A stretch of DNA of 64,000 nt from Pseudomonas sp. NKUCC02_KPG (GTDB taxonomy: Bacteria; Pseudomonadota; Gammaproteobacteria; Pseudomonadales; Pseudomonadaceae): contig NZ_JAHKRC010000014.1 in the NCBI RefSeq assembly GCF_019345465.1, positions 62,001-126,000 of the forward strand. Direction: 5' to 3'. Position numbers and translations under genes: made by a program. The notes beneath the pieces are model-generated. The model made no database searches. It was not told the DNA's origin and was given only the letters and a program-made list of their open reading frames with translations. Shown here piece after piece: positions 52,352 to 61,275 of this stretch (positions within the stretch are counted from its first letter, which is position 1; each line of letters starts with the position of its first letter).

Positions 52352-52957
52352 TTACTGGTTTTGCAGTTCGAGAGGCGACTGTTGAGGGGTTTCCTCTTGA
52401 GCCTTGCGTGCAGCTTCGATGGCGTCGGCTTCAGCCTTGGCCTTCGCATCGGCCTGCTGTTGCAGCTTTTCCAGCTGCTCAGGCGTCAACTGCTCAAGGC
52501 GCATGACCAGTTGCTGTACGAGGTCGCGACGCATCTCTTTACGGATCATTTGGCCTTCCTGATTGGCGCCAGCAATGTTGCTGCCGTCCTGCAGGTAAAC
52601 CTTGTTCGCTTCAACCCGATTGCTCAGCAGCGTCAGATTGTTGTGACCCCGGATTTCGTAATTCACCACGTTGGTCAACTGATACTCGGCAGTTCCGCCG
52701 TTGCCAGAGTAGCTGGCGGCGCGCTGAGTTTCTTTTTCGCTGGTCAGAACCATTTTGTACGGAGCATTGGCGGTCAGTTTTACGCCGCTGTTTTCCAGAA
52801 TCTGACGCAGTTGGCGCACGGTATCGCCATAGGCGTTGCGAGCACTCACGTCGAGTTCGGTGATCGTCAGCTGATTGGTGCCGGTGCCGCGCAGCTGGAA
52901 GCCGCAGGCGCTCAACAAAATAGCGAGACCCATCACCAGCAGGTTGCGTTTGATCAT
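52352..52957 (-). CDS. lptE: LPS-assembly lipoprotein LptE
   Basis: This 201-residue outer-membrane lipoprotein is the plug of the LptD channel. The lipobox is LLSACGFQLRG; LTITELDVSARNAYGDTVRQLRQIL and YQLTNVVNYEIRG fit the family. An unusual Gln/Ala/Lys-rich C-terminal tail (about residues 155-201) probably forms a helix outside the core fold. ATG 52957 follows GGGGAG. The gene is downstream of leuS in the usual order. Confidence 0.95.
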   Translation of the reverse strand: MIKRNLLVMGLAILLSACGFQLRGTGTNQLTITELDVSARNAYGDTVRQLRQILENSGVKLTANAPYKMVLTSEKETQRAASYSGNGGTAEYQLTNVVNYEIRGHNNLTLLSNRVEANKVYLQDGSNIAGANQEGQMIRKEMRRDLVQQLVMRLEQLTPEQLEKLQQQADAKAKAEADAIEAARKAQEETPQQSPLELQNQ

Positions 52958-53046
52958 GTGTTGCTCCCCTTGAAACCAGATAGGCCGACTAGGCGGCCCT
53001 GAAGGTCTTATTGGGCGCCCGGGCATGGCACGGGCGCCTGTTCCAG

Positions 53047-55653
53047 TTAGCTCGCGACGATATTGACCAGTTTGCCGGGGACCACGATGACTTTGCGAAT
53101 CGTCAGGCCTTCGGTAAACCGCAGTACGTTTTCGTTGGTGCGGGCTGCGGCTTCAACGTCTTCACGGCTGGCACTGGCTGGCATTTCAATATGCCCACGC
53201 AGTTTGCCGTTGACCTGGATAACCAGTTGCAGGGTGTCTTGAATCAGTGCGCTTTCATCCAGGGTTGGCCAAGGCGCGTCGATGATGGCGCCTGCATGGC
53301 CCAATTTGTTCCACAACTCATGGCTGATATGCGGAGTGATAGGGGCCAATACCAGTGCAACCGTTTCAAGGCCTTCCTGCAGCAGTGCGCGGTCTTGTTC
53401 AGTCACTTGCGGTGCTTTTTCAAGCACGTTCATCACGGTCATCACCTGGGCGACGGCGGTGTTGAATTTGTGATGCAGGCCGACGTCCTGGCTCGCTTGC
53501 TTGATCGCCTGGTGGATAGCACGGCGAATGACTTTTTGTTCGTCGTTCAGGCTGGCGATGTCCAGCGTGCCCGGCAGACCTTGGCCAACGTGGGCATAGG
53601 CCAGACGCCATACGCGCTTGAGGAAGCGGTGCGAACCTTCAACACCCGAGTCGGACCATTCCAGGCTCGCGTCAGGTGGCGAGGCAAACATCATGAACAA
53701 GCGGCAGGTGTCTGCGCCGTATTGCTCGATCATGTATTGCGGGTCGACGCCGTTGTTCTTGGACTTGGCCATTTTTTCAGTGCCACCGATTTCAACGGGC
53801 AGGCCGTCGCTGATCAGTTTGGCGCCGATGATCTTGGCTTTGCTGTCACGCTCCAGCTCGACGTCTGCCGGGTTGAACCAGGTCAGGGCGCCGTTGGCTT
53901 CGCGACGGTAGTAAGTTTCGGCAATCACCATGCCTTGGGTCAGCAGGTTCTTGAACGGCTCGTTGGAGCTGACAAGACCTTCGTCACGCATCAGCTTGTG
54001 GAAGAAGCGCGCGTACAGCAGGTGCAAGATGGCGTGTTCGATACCGCCGATGTACTGGTCAACCGGCAGCCAGTGGTCAGCCGCCGATTTCTCGACCAGG
54101 CCGCCTTCATAGTGCGGGGACGCGTAACGGGCGTAGTACCACGAGGACTCGACGAAGGTGTCCATCGTGTCGGTTTCGCGTTTGGCCGGTGCGCCACATT
54201 TAGGGCAGCTGCACTCATAGAATTCAGGCATGCGCGCCAATGGCGAGCCGGCGCCATCGGGCACGACGTCTTCTGGCAGGATGACGGGCAACTGGTCTTC
54301 AGGGACCGGAACGTCACCGCAGGTGTCGCAGTGCACGATCGGGATCGGGCAGCCCCAGTAGCGCTGGCGGCTGATGCCCCAGTCACGCAGGCGGAACTGG
54401 GTACGCGACTGGCCAAGGCCTTTGGCGGTCAGGGCGGCTTCGATGGCAGCGAATGCCGCGTCGAAATCCAGGCCGTCGAATTCGCCGGAGTTGATCAGCG
54501 TGCCGTGCTCGTTGTAGGCGTCTTGCCACGGAGCAGGTGATTCGTCGCCTGCGCTGGTACGAACGACTGCTTTGATCGGCAGGTTGTACTTGGTAGCGAA
54601 CTCGAAATCACGCTCGTCGTGTGCTGGAACGGCCATCACCGCGCCGTCGCCGTAATGCATCAATACATAGTTGGCGACCCATACCGGGAGCTTTTCACCG
54701 GTCAGTGGGTGCTCAACGAACAGCGAGGTTGGCAGTCCCTTTTTCTCCTGGGTCGCCATATCGGCTTCGGCCACGCTGCCGCCTTTGCATTCAGCGATAA
54801 ACGCTTGCAGCTCAGGATTGCCTTGTGCAGCCAGAGTGGCGAGCGGGTGCTCGGCAGCCACGGCTACATAGGTAGCGCCCATGAGGGTGTCGGGACGGGT
54901 GGTGAAGACCTTGAGTGCGCCCGCTTCGCCGATGGAGTCGACGTTGTAAGGGAACTGCACTTCCATGCCGCGGGATTTGCCAATCCAGTTACGCTGCATG
55001 GTTTTGACCTGCTCGGGCCAACCCGGCATGTCGTCGAGGCTTTCAAGCAGTTCATCCGCATAAGCGGTGATCTTGAAGTAGTACATCGGGATTTCGCGCT
55101 TTTCGATCAGCGCGCCCGAACGCCAGCCGCGGCCGTCGATGACCTGTTCGTTGGCCAGAACGGTCTGGTCCAGCGGGTCCCAGTTCACGGTGCCGTTTTT
55201 ACGGTAGATCACACCTTTTTCGAACAGGCGAGTGAACAGCCATTGTTCCCAGCGGTAGTAATCCGGCTGGCAGGTCGTGATTTCGCGGGACCAGTCCACC
55301 GCCAGACCCAGGCTGCGCAGCTGGGTTTTCATGTAGGCGATGTTTTCGTAAGTCCACTTGGCCGGGGCGACATTGTTTTTCATCGCGGCGTTTTCGGCCG
55401 GCATGCCGAAGGCGTCCCAACCCATCGGTTGCAGGACGTTTTTACCGAGCATGCGCTGGTAACGGGAGATCACGTCACCGATGGTGTAGTTACGCACATG
55501 CCCCATGTGTAGCTTGCCGCTTGGGTACGGGAACATCGACAGGCAGTAGTAAGTCTCTTTGCCTGGATCTTCGCTGACTTCGAAGGACTTTTGGTTGTCC
55601 CAGAATGATTGGGCGGCGGCTTCTATTTCACGGGGCTGATATTGTTCGTGCAT
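53047..55653 (-). CDS. leuS: Leucyl-tRNA synthetase
   Basis: This 868-residue class I enzyme charges tRNA-Leu. The HIGH-type motif is YPSGKLHMGHVRNYTIGD, the KMSKS-type motif is GTEKMAKSKNNG, and the editing domain is present (VFTTRPDTLMGATYVAVAAEHPLA). Length agrees with other LeuS. It begins the leuS-lptE-holA row on the minus strand. The gap 55654-55887 upstream holds no gene; its promoter was not identified with confidence. Confidence 0.98.
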   Translation of the reverse strand: MHEQYQPREIEAAAQSFWDNQKSFEVSEDPGKETYYCLSMFPYPSGKLHMGHVRNYTIGDVISRYQRMLGKNVLQPMGWDAFGMPAENAAMKNNVAPAKWTYENIAYMKTQLRSLGLAVDWSREITTCQPDYYRWEQWLFTRLFEKGVIYRKNGTVNWDPLDQTVLANEQVIDGRGWRSGALIEKREIPMYYFKITAYADELLESLDDMPGWPEQVKTMQRNWIGKSRGMEVQFPYNVDSIGEAGALKVFTTRPDTLMGATYVAVAAEHPLATLAAQGNPELQAFIAECKGGSVAEADMATQEKKGLPTSLFVEHPLTGEKLPVWVANYVLMHYGDGAVMAVPAHDERDFEFATKYNLPIKAVVRTSAGDESPAPWQDAYNEHGTLINSGEFDGLDFDAAFAAIEAALTAKGLGQSRTQFRLRDWGISRQRYWGCPIPIVHCDTCGDVPVPEDQLPVILPEDVVPDGAGSPLARMPEFYECSCPKCGAPAKRETDTMDTFVESSWYYARYASPHYEGGLVEKSAADHWLPVDQYIGGIEHAILHLLYARFFHKLMRDEGLVSSNEPFKNLLTQGMVIAETYYRREANGALTWFNPADVELERDSKAKIIGAKLISDGLPVEIGGTEKMAKSKNNGVDPQYMIEQYGADTCRLFMMFASPPDASLEWSDSGVEGSHRFLKRVWRLAYAHVGQGLPGTLDIASLNDEQKVIRRAIHQAIKQASQDVGLHHKFNTAVAQVMTVMNVLEKAPQVTEQDRALLQEGLETVALVLAPITPHISHELWNKLGHAGAIIDAPWPTLDESALIQDTLQLVIQVNGKLRGHIEMPASASREDVEAAARTNENVLRFTEGLTIRKVIVVPGKLVNIVAS

Positions 55654-55887
55654 GGCTACTTGTACTGATAAAGGGTGGCCTAATCCTCTTCAACATAGAT
55701 CGGCTTTGGTGTTGCCCGGTCAGGTTGGAGCAGGGGTTACAGGAAGTCCCGTAGCATACATGACCCCGCTCTATCGAGGGAAACCCTGATTGCCTCATCA
55801 CTCCGTTGGTCGCGGCAGCACGCCGGTTTTACAGGCACAGCTAAGCTCTCTTTGGGGGAGATACATTTCCTTTAATGAGGTGGACGG

Positions 55888-56190
55888 ATGGCAGAGTTGC
55901 AACGCAGCGCAACAACATCGCAAGTGTATGAGCGGCTGATTGATCGTTTAAGTGTGGCTCTTGATTCAGCAAAGACGGCTGTCCAATTACGTGATGAACG
56001 TCCAGTCGAGTTGGAGTTGCGAGGCTTGAGTCGTGCCGAGCTAGAGTTGATCAACCTCTATTTGAATCGGATGGGGCGTGAGGCGATTGAACGCTCGCAA
56101 GGCAGCAGGAACATGCAGGATGCCCCCAAGGCCAAGGCCAAGGCCAAGGCCAAGGTCATCTGGCTTAAAGACAGGGTGCAGGGAGCTTAG
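55888..56190 (+). CDS. Small protein with a C-terminal Lys-Ala repeat
   Basis: This 100-residue protein of unknown function has a helical N-terminal half (SQVYERLIDRLSVALDSAKTAVQLRDERPVELELRGLSRAELELINLYLNRMGREAI) followed by a PKAKAKAKAKV tract. A strong ribosome-binding site (GAGG, 8 bases before the ATG) supports translation. It is divergent from leuS. The basic tract could contact nucleic acid, but no known domain is recognised. Confidence 0.65.
   Translation: MAELQRSATTSQVYERLIDRLSVALDSAKTAVQLRDERPVELELRGLSRAELELINLYLNRMGREAIERSQGSRNMQDAPKAKAKAKAKVIWLKDRVQGA
56128..56157. repeat. Hexanucleotide tandem repeat (AAGGCC)n coding for Lys-Ala
   Basis: Four perfect AAGGCC units (56128-56151) and a fifth AAGGTC (56152-56157) lie in frame within the preceding gene, so loss or gain of units would change the tract length without a frameshift. 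Confidence 0.85.
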
Positions 56191-56357
56191 GGCCTTACGG
56201 CGATTCAACGATTCAGGCCGGGCCTTCAGAAAAAGTCGCATCAAGAAAGGTTGTACCCCGGGTTGATGTATCAGGCGTTTGTGTTTGGGTTTCTCACCTG
56301 CGCTGTTGATGCGTTCACTCAACCCCCTTAGGCTTCGGGCATCTTTGGAGATGCTCG

Positions 56358-57119
56358 ATGCCTATTCGATATTTTTTAAAACAACTTCTATTACCTCCTG
56401 GAATTCTTTTACTCCTCTTGGTGCTTGCCTGGTGGTTGCGTCGTTCGCGCCCGCGTTTGGCGGGTGTCCTGTTCGCCTTGGGGGTGGGCGGTTTTTGGCT
56501 GATGAGTTTGCCCGTGATGGTGGAATGGGGCGCGCGGGTGCTCGAGAGCGAGCCGCCGTTGGCCCAAAGCGAGTGGTCCAGGCTTGCGCAGCGGGCGGAT
56601 GCAATCGTGGTGCTGGGCTCGGGCCGTGAGCGGGGAGACCCGGCATGGGGCAGCGATCAACCGACGGGAATAGGCCTGGAACGCCAGCGATATGCGGCCC
56701 GGCTGGCCAAGGCTTCAGGTTTGCCGGTACTGACCACGGGAGGTTTGCACTACGGCACGCCCCCCAGCGAGGCGCAGTTGATGGCGGACTCGTTGCGTGA
56801 TGACTTTGGTGTGAGCGTGCGCTGGAAAGAAGAACAAAGCCGTACCACGTGGGAAAACGCCAAAATGACTGCAGACATTCTGCTGCCGCTGGGTATCAAA
56901 CGCGTGGTAGTAGTCACCCACGGCTGGCACATGCCGCGTTCGGTGTGGAGCTTTGAAAAGGCGGGCTTTGAGGTTGTACCCGCTCCCGTTGGATTCTTGA
57001 GTGCTGACAACGCTCGGCCGCTGGGGGGCTGGATGCCCGAATACAAATCGTTCTGGCAGTCCGGGCTGTTGATCAATGAAGCGGTCGGGCAGATGTCCTA
57101 TCCGCTTTTTTACCGGTAA
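56358..57119 (+). CDS. YdcF/ElyC-type (DUF218) membrane protein
   Basis: This 253-residue protein has two N-terminal membrane segments (PGILLLLLVLAWWL, LAGVLFALGVGGFWLMSLP) and a DUF218 domain with DAIVVLGSGRERGDPAWG, GLPVLTTGGLHYGTPPSEAQLM and EEQSRTTWENAKMTADILLPLGIKRVVVVTHGWHMPRSVW. E. coli ElyC, of the same family, affects use of undecaprenyl phosphate in envelope synthesis. Confidence 0.9.
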   Translation: MPIRYFLKQLLLPPGILLLLLVLAWWLRRSRPRLAGVLFALGVGGFWLMSLPVMVEWGARVLESEPPLAQSEWSRLAQRADAIVVLGSGRERGDPAWGSDQPTGIGLERQRYAARLAKASGLPVLTTGGLHYGTPPSEAQLMADSLRDDFGVSVRWKEEQSRTTWENAKMTADILLPLGIKRVVVVTHGWHMPRSVWSFEKAGFEVVPAPVGFLSADNARPLGGWMPEYKSFWQSGLLINEAVGQMSYPLFYR

Positions 57120-57144
57120 CTGAGAGGCGGGGCGTCTGGCTGTT

Positions 57145-57185
57145 TGTGGGAGCGGGCTTGCTCGCGATGCAAGCCCGGCTGCCAC
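57145..57185. repeat. REP element, class B, copy 4 (ends inside the lnt stop region)
   Basis: A perfect left arm (TGTGGGAGCGGGCTTGCTCG, 57145-57164) is followed by a short degraded right arm (AAGCCCGGCTGCCAC) that runs into the lnt stop codon at 57185. It separates the convergent YdcF-type and lnt genes. Confidence 0.75.
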
Positions 57186-58708
57186 TACACCGTCTTGGCA
57201 ATCCGGCTGGTGATCAGTGCCCAGCCAATCAGCAGGCTGCACAGGATGATCAGCGGCCACGAGCGCCATTGCAGGTAAGGCGTGAAGTTGTGCATGGGGA
57301 CTACTTCGCCATACATGATGCCCTGCTCAAACTGCGGGATCTGGGTGGTGATCTGGCCGAACGGATTGATCAGAGCCGTTACGCCATTGTTGGTTGCCCG
57401 GATCATCCAGCGGCCTGCTTCCAGGGCGCGCATTTGTGCCATCTGCAAATGTTGCAGCGGGCCAATCGAGGTGCCGAACCAGGTGTCGTTACTGATGGTG
57501 AGCAAAATATCGCTTTGGGCGGCGAGGTTGGCCACGAAGTCCGGGTAGACGACTTCATAGCAAATAAGCGGCGCGATCTGATAACCCTTCGCTTGCAGCA
57601 TGGCCTGATCAGACGGGCCTCGGGCGAAGTCCGACATCGGCAGGTCGAAGAATGCGATCAGGCCGCGCAGGACATCCTGCAACGGCACGTATTCGCCAAA
57701 CGGCACCAGCTTCTGTTTCAGATAAACACCGTCACCCTCACCAACGGCGGTAATACCGTTGAAGTAGCGCGGCTCGTGACGTACTTCCTGGCGGATAGGC
57801 ACGCCTGTAATCAGTGCCGAGTTTCGATCAGCGGCAAACCGCCCCATCATGCTCAAGAAGCCTTCAGCGTTTTCTTTGAGTACGGGAATGGCGGTTTCTG
57901 GCCAAACGATGAGATCAACGCGTTTGGAGCTCAATGTCATGTCGCGGTACAGGGCCAGTTGCGCGTTGAGCTGCGCCGGATCCCATTTCATGCTTTGTTC
58001 GATATTGCCCTGGATGGCCGCGACGCTCAGTGGATCACCCGAAGGGCTGGTCCAGGCGTGATGCTTGAGTGCCTGGCCGAGGCACCACGGACCGATCAGT
58101 AACACTAAACCAGCCGCTACAAAGGCTTTGCGTTTGGCCTTGATCAGGCGCGGCAGATTGCACAGCAGTGCTGCGGTCAGGGCCAGGGTAAAGGAGATCA
58201 GCCACATGCCGCCCAGAGGGGCAAGGCCGGCCAGTGGGCCGTCCAATTGGCTGTAACCGGAGTACAGCCAGGGGAAGCCGGTGAGGAACCAGCCACGAAA
58301 AGCTTCCTGTGCGACCCACAGGGCCGCAAACGCCAATGTGTCGGCCAGTGGCGCTTCGTTGCGGCGAATCCAGCGTGCCCAGAGCCAGGCGGGGAGGGCG
58401 AAGAACCATGCAATAGCTGCCGTGAACGCCAGCATCAGCAGTCCGGCCAGCAGCACAGACGCGCCGCCGAAGTGGTGAATGCTGTAGTAGATCCAGCTGG
58501 TGCCGGCGCCAAACAGACCAAAACCGTAGCACCAGCCACGGCCCAGCGCCTGTCTTGGGGACAGGTCACGCAAGCCAAGATAGAAAATGGCCAGGGCAAC
58601 CAGTGCCAGTGGCCAGATATCGAAAGGTGCCAACGCCAGGGTTGTCAGTGCGCCGGCCACCACGGCCAGCAAGTTACCGGGCCAGCCGGGGGAGGTTATC
58701 CAGCGCAT
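57185..58708 (-). CDS. lnt: Apolipoprotein N-acyltransferase
   Basis: This 507-residue enzyme adds the third acyl chain to outer-membrane-bound lipoproteins. N-terminal membrane segments precede a nitrilase-type domain with catalytic Glu in LIVWPETAIPVL, Lys in LKQKLVPFGEYVPL and Cys in PLICYEVVYPDFV. A C-terminal segment spans the membrane. It follows corC on the minus strand by 21 bp. Confidence 0.97.
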   Translation of the reverse strand: MRWITSPGWPGNLLAVVAGALTTLALAPFDIWPLALVALAIFYLGLRDLSPRQALGRGWCYGFGLFGAGTSWIYYSIHHFGGASVLLAGLLMLAFTAAIAWFFALPAWLWARWIRRNEAPLADTLAFAALWVAQEAFRGWFLTGFPWLYSGYSQLDGPLAGLAPLGGMWLISFTLALTAALLCNLPRLIKAKRKAFVAAGLVLLIGPWCLGQALKHHAWTSPSGDPLSVAAIQGNIEQSMKWDPAQLNAQLALYRDMTLSSKRVDLIVWPETAIPVLKENAEGFLSMMGRFAADRNSALITGVPIRQEVRHEPRYFNGITAVGEGDGVYLKQKLVPFGEYVPLQDVLRGLIAFFDLPMSDFARGPSDQAMLQAKGYQIAPLICYEVVYPDFVANLAAQSDILLTISNDTWFGTSIGPLQHLQMAQMRALEAGRWMIRATNNGVTALINPFGQITTQIPQFEQGIMYGEVVPMHNFTPYLQWRSWPLIILCSLLIGWALITSRIAKTV

Positions 58709-58729
58709 TTCAATCCTTGGTATTGAGGT

Positions 58730-59569
58730 TTAGCGGGCGATAGGCGTAAGGCGAATCAAATGAATCCGGCGACTGTCCGCATTGAGGATGCGGAAGCGGT
58801 AAGGACCGATTTCAGTGGTTTCGTTGCGTTTTGGCAAGTGCCCGAATGCACTCATGACCAGGCCGCCGACAGTGTCGAATTCATCGTCGGAGAATTCGGT
58901 GTCAAAGAACTCGTTGAAGTTCTCGATGGGGGTGAGGGCCTTGATCAGGAAGTCACCGCTGGGCAGCGGCTTGATGTAGCTGTCTTCCTCGACATCGTGC
59001 TCGTCTTCGATGTCGCCGACGATCTGCTCCAGAACGTCTTCAATCGTTACCAGGCCCGCCACGCCGCCGTATTCGTCAATCACGATGGCCATGTGGTTGT
59101 GGTTGGCACGGAACTCACGCAACAACACGTTCAGACGCTTGGACTCAGGGACAAACGTCGCCGGACGCAGCAAATCCTTGATGTTGAACTTGTCGCCGTT
59201 CTCCTGAAGGATCAGCGGCAGCAAGTCTTTGGCCAGGAGGACGCCCAGGACGTCGTCATGGCTTTCGCCGATCACCGGGTAGCGCGAGTGCGCAGCCTCA
59301 ATGATCGCCGGGAGAAATTCACGGGGGGTCTGGGTCGCCTTGATGCTGATCATCTGCGAGCGCGGAACCATGATGTCCCGTACCTGCAGGTCAGCCACCT
59401 GAATGGCGCCTTCGACGATGGCCAGCGCTTCACTGTCCAATAGTTTGTTCTGGTGTGCTTCGCGCAGCAGCTCAAGCAGCTCCTGGCGGTTTTTCGGCTC
59501 ATGGGCAAAGGCCTGGGTCAGCTTACCCAACCATGACTTTTGCCCGTTGCTCGATCGGTCTTCGCTCAT
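58730..59569 (-). CDS. corC: CorC-type CBS-domain protein
   Basis: This 279-residue protein has paired CBS domains (RDIMVPRSQMISIKATQTPREFLPAIIEAAHSRYPVIGE, HMAIVIDEYGGVAGLVTIEDVLEQIVGDIEDEHD) and a CorC/HlyC C-terminal domain (FNEFFDTEFSDDEFDTVGGLVMSAFGHLP). The family is linked to magnesium and cobalt efflux. It sits between ybeY and lnt, as in E. coli. Confidence 0.96.
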   Translation of the reverse strand: MSEDRSSNGQKSWLGKLTQAFAHEPKNRQELLELLREAHQNKLLDSEALAIVEGAIQVADLQVRDIMVPRSQMISIKATQTPREFLPAIIEAAHSRYPVIGESHDDVLGVLLAKDLLPLILQENGDKFNIKDLLRPATFVPESKRLNVLLREFRANHNHMAIVIDEYGGVAGLVTIEDVLEQIVGDIEDEHDVEEDSYIKPLPSGDFLIKALTPIENFNEFFDTEFSDDEFDTVGGLVMSAFGHLPKRNETTEIGPYRFRILNADSRRIHLIRLTPIAR

Positions 59570-59607
59570 AGCGATTTACTCGTATCCCTTGGTCGTTTCA
59601 GTGGGTG

Positions 59608-60069
59608 TTATTCGGTTTCGTCGTCTGCATACGGGTCTGGATGACCCAGTTCAGCAAGCAACGTTCGTTCCAGTGCTTCCATTTCTTCGGCTTCTTCGTC
59701 TTCTATATGGTCGTAACCCAGAAGATGCAAGCAGCCATGAATCACCAGGTGGGCCCAATGGGCCTCGAGGCTTTTGCCTTGTTCGGTGGCTTCGCGTTCA
59801 ACCACGGCCACGCAAATCACCAGATCGCCCAGTAACGGGATATCGAGGAATTCGTCAGGCACGTCAGCCGGAAAGGAAAGCACGTTGGTGGCGTAGTCTT
59901 TCTGGCGCCAGGTGTGATTGAGCTCGCGGCCTTCGGCTTCGTCTACCAGGCGAATGGTCATTTCCGAATCGGCGGTACGCTGACGAAGGGCCAGTTCACA
60001 CCATTGGCGGAACTGGGCTTCGGTGGGGGCGGCTGCCTCGGTGGCCAGTTGCAGGTCAAGCTCAAGCAT
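59608..60069 (-). CDS. ybeY: Endoribonuclease YbeY
   Basis: This 153-residue metalloenzyme matures the 3' end of 16S rRNA and takes part in ribosome quality control. The metal site is HLVIHGCLHLLGYDH. The start ATG 60069 overlaps the end of ybeZ by 8 bp; longer frames lead into the ybeZ region and are discarded. The C-terminus is acidic (EDEEAEEMEALERTLLAELGH). Confidence 0.97.
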   Translation of the reverse strand: MLELDLQLATEAAAPTEAQFRQWCELALRQRTADSEMTIRLVDEAEGRELNHTWRQKDYATNVLSFPADVPDEFLDIPLLGDLVICVAVVEREATEQGKSLEAHWAHLVIHGCLHLLGYDHIEDEEAEEMEALERTLLAELGHPDPYADDETE

Positions 60070-61081
60070 CGTGACGGTAATCCTTTGCAGCGGGCAGTGC
60101 GGCCAGCTTGTCGGCGGCTTCCTGTTCGTAGCGCCCGTAGGCTTCCACAATGCGCTGCACCAGCGGGTGGCGCACGACGTCTTTGGACTGGAAGTGAGTA
60201 AAGCTGATACCCGGTACATCCTTGAGCACTTCAATGACGTGGTTCAGCCCTGATTTGGTGCCTTTAGGCAGGTCGATCTGGGTGATGTCACCGGTGATCA
60301 CGGCGGTCGAGCCGAAGCCGATACGGGTCAGGAACATCTTCATTTGCTCGACGGTGGTGTTCTGGCTTTCGTCGAGAATGATAAAGCTGTTGTTCAGCGT
60401 GCGACCACGCATGTAGGCCAGTGGCGCAACTTCGATCACCTGGCGCTCGATCAGCTTGGCCACGTATTCAAAGCCCAGCATTTCGTACAGCGCGTCGTAG
60501 AGCGGGCGCAGGTACGGGTCGATTTTCTGCGACAGGTCGCCAGGCAGGAAACCGAGTTTTTCGCCGGCTTCAACGGCCGGGCGCACCAGCAGGATGCGGC
60601 GGATTTGCTCGCGTTCCAGGGCATCAACGGCGCAGGCCACGGCCAGATAGGTTTTACCCGTACCCGCTGGGCCAATCCCGAAGTTGATGTCGTTCCCCAG
60701 GATTTCTTTGACGTAGCGCTGCTGATTGATGCCTCGGGGGCGAATCATGCCCTTTTTGGTACGCAGCGAAACACTGGCTTCAGCCACCGGATTACTGGCC
60801 AGGTCTTCGACGGCAGATTCCTGCAGGAACAGGTGCACCATGTCCGGTGAAAGCTCGCAGGCTCTGGTTTCACGGTACAGGCGGCGCAGCAGATGTTCAG
60901 CGGAAGAGGTCAGCTTGGGGTCGCCGATCAGCTCGAATTGATTACCGCGATTGCGGATTTCGATCGTCAGGCGTTGTTCGATCAAGCGCAAGTGCTCGTC
61001 GAATTGCCCGCACAGATTGGCGAAACGGCGAGCCTCAAATGGCTCGAGAAGAAAGCGATGTGGTTCGATGGGTGCGTTCAA
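60062..61081 (-). CDS. ybeZ: PhoH-like ATPase YbeZ
   Basis: This 339-residue P-loop ATPase (Walker A in GPAGTGKTYLAVACAV, Walker B in SFIILDESQNTTVEQMKMFLTRIG) is a partner of YbeY in RNA metabolism. The apparent start is a TTG at 61081 giving LNAPIEPHRFLLEPF, which matches the usual N-terminus. No ATG lies nearby. It is placed before ybeY as in E. coli. Confidence 0.94.
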   Translation of the reverse strand: MNAPIEPHRFLLEPFEARRFANLCGQFDEHLRLIEQRLTIEIRNRGNQFELIGDPKLTSSAEHLLRRLYRETRACELSPDMVHLFLQESAVEDLASNPVAEASVSLRTKKGMIRPRGINQQRYVKEILGNDINFGIGPAGTGKTYLAVACAVDALEREQIRRILLVRPAVEAGEKLGFLPGDLSQKIDPYLRPLYDALYEMLGFEYVAKLIERQVIEVAPLAYMRGRTLNNSFIILDESQNTTVEQMKMFLTRIGFGSTAVITGDITQIDLPKGTKSGLNHVIEVLKDVPGISFTHFQSKDVVRHPLVQRIVEAYGRYEQEAADKLAALPAAKDYRHDA

Positions 61082-61170
61082 GGTCGTATTTAGCCGCCCT
61101 TAGGCAATTGAGATGGAATTAAGGATAACGCTAGCAGGTCAAGCGTGAAAGGACTTAACCAAATGTTTGA

Positions 61171-61257
61171 TGTGGGAGCGGGCTTGCTCGCGATTGCATC
61201 ACCGCACTCGTCCAGCCGGACCGCGTTGCATGCATCGCGAGCAAGCCCGCTCCCACA
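61171..61257. repeat. REPIN, class B, copy 5 (best preserved)
   Basis: Left arm TGTGGGAGCGGGCTTGCTCG (61171-61190) and its exact complement CGAGCAAGCCCGCTCCCACA (61238-61257) enclose a loop of about 47 bases containing TTGCATC/GCATGC segments. It lies between miaB and ybeZ and may form a long hairpin in the miaB transcript. Confidence 0.9.
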
Positions 61258-61275
61258 GAAGTTGATTGCGTGTGG

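Noticed and set aside
28222..61257. Repeated palindromes considered as a CRISPR array
   Set aside because: They are scattered single pairs of inverted repeats between genes, without regular spacers or cas genes.
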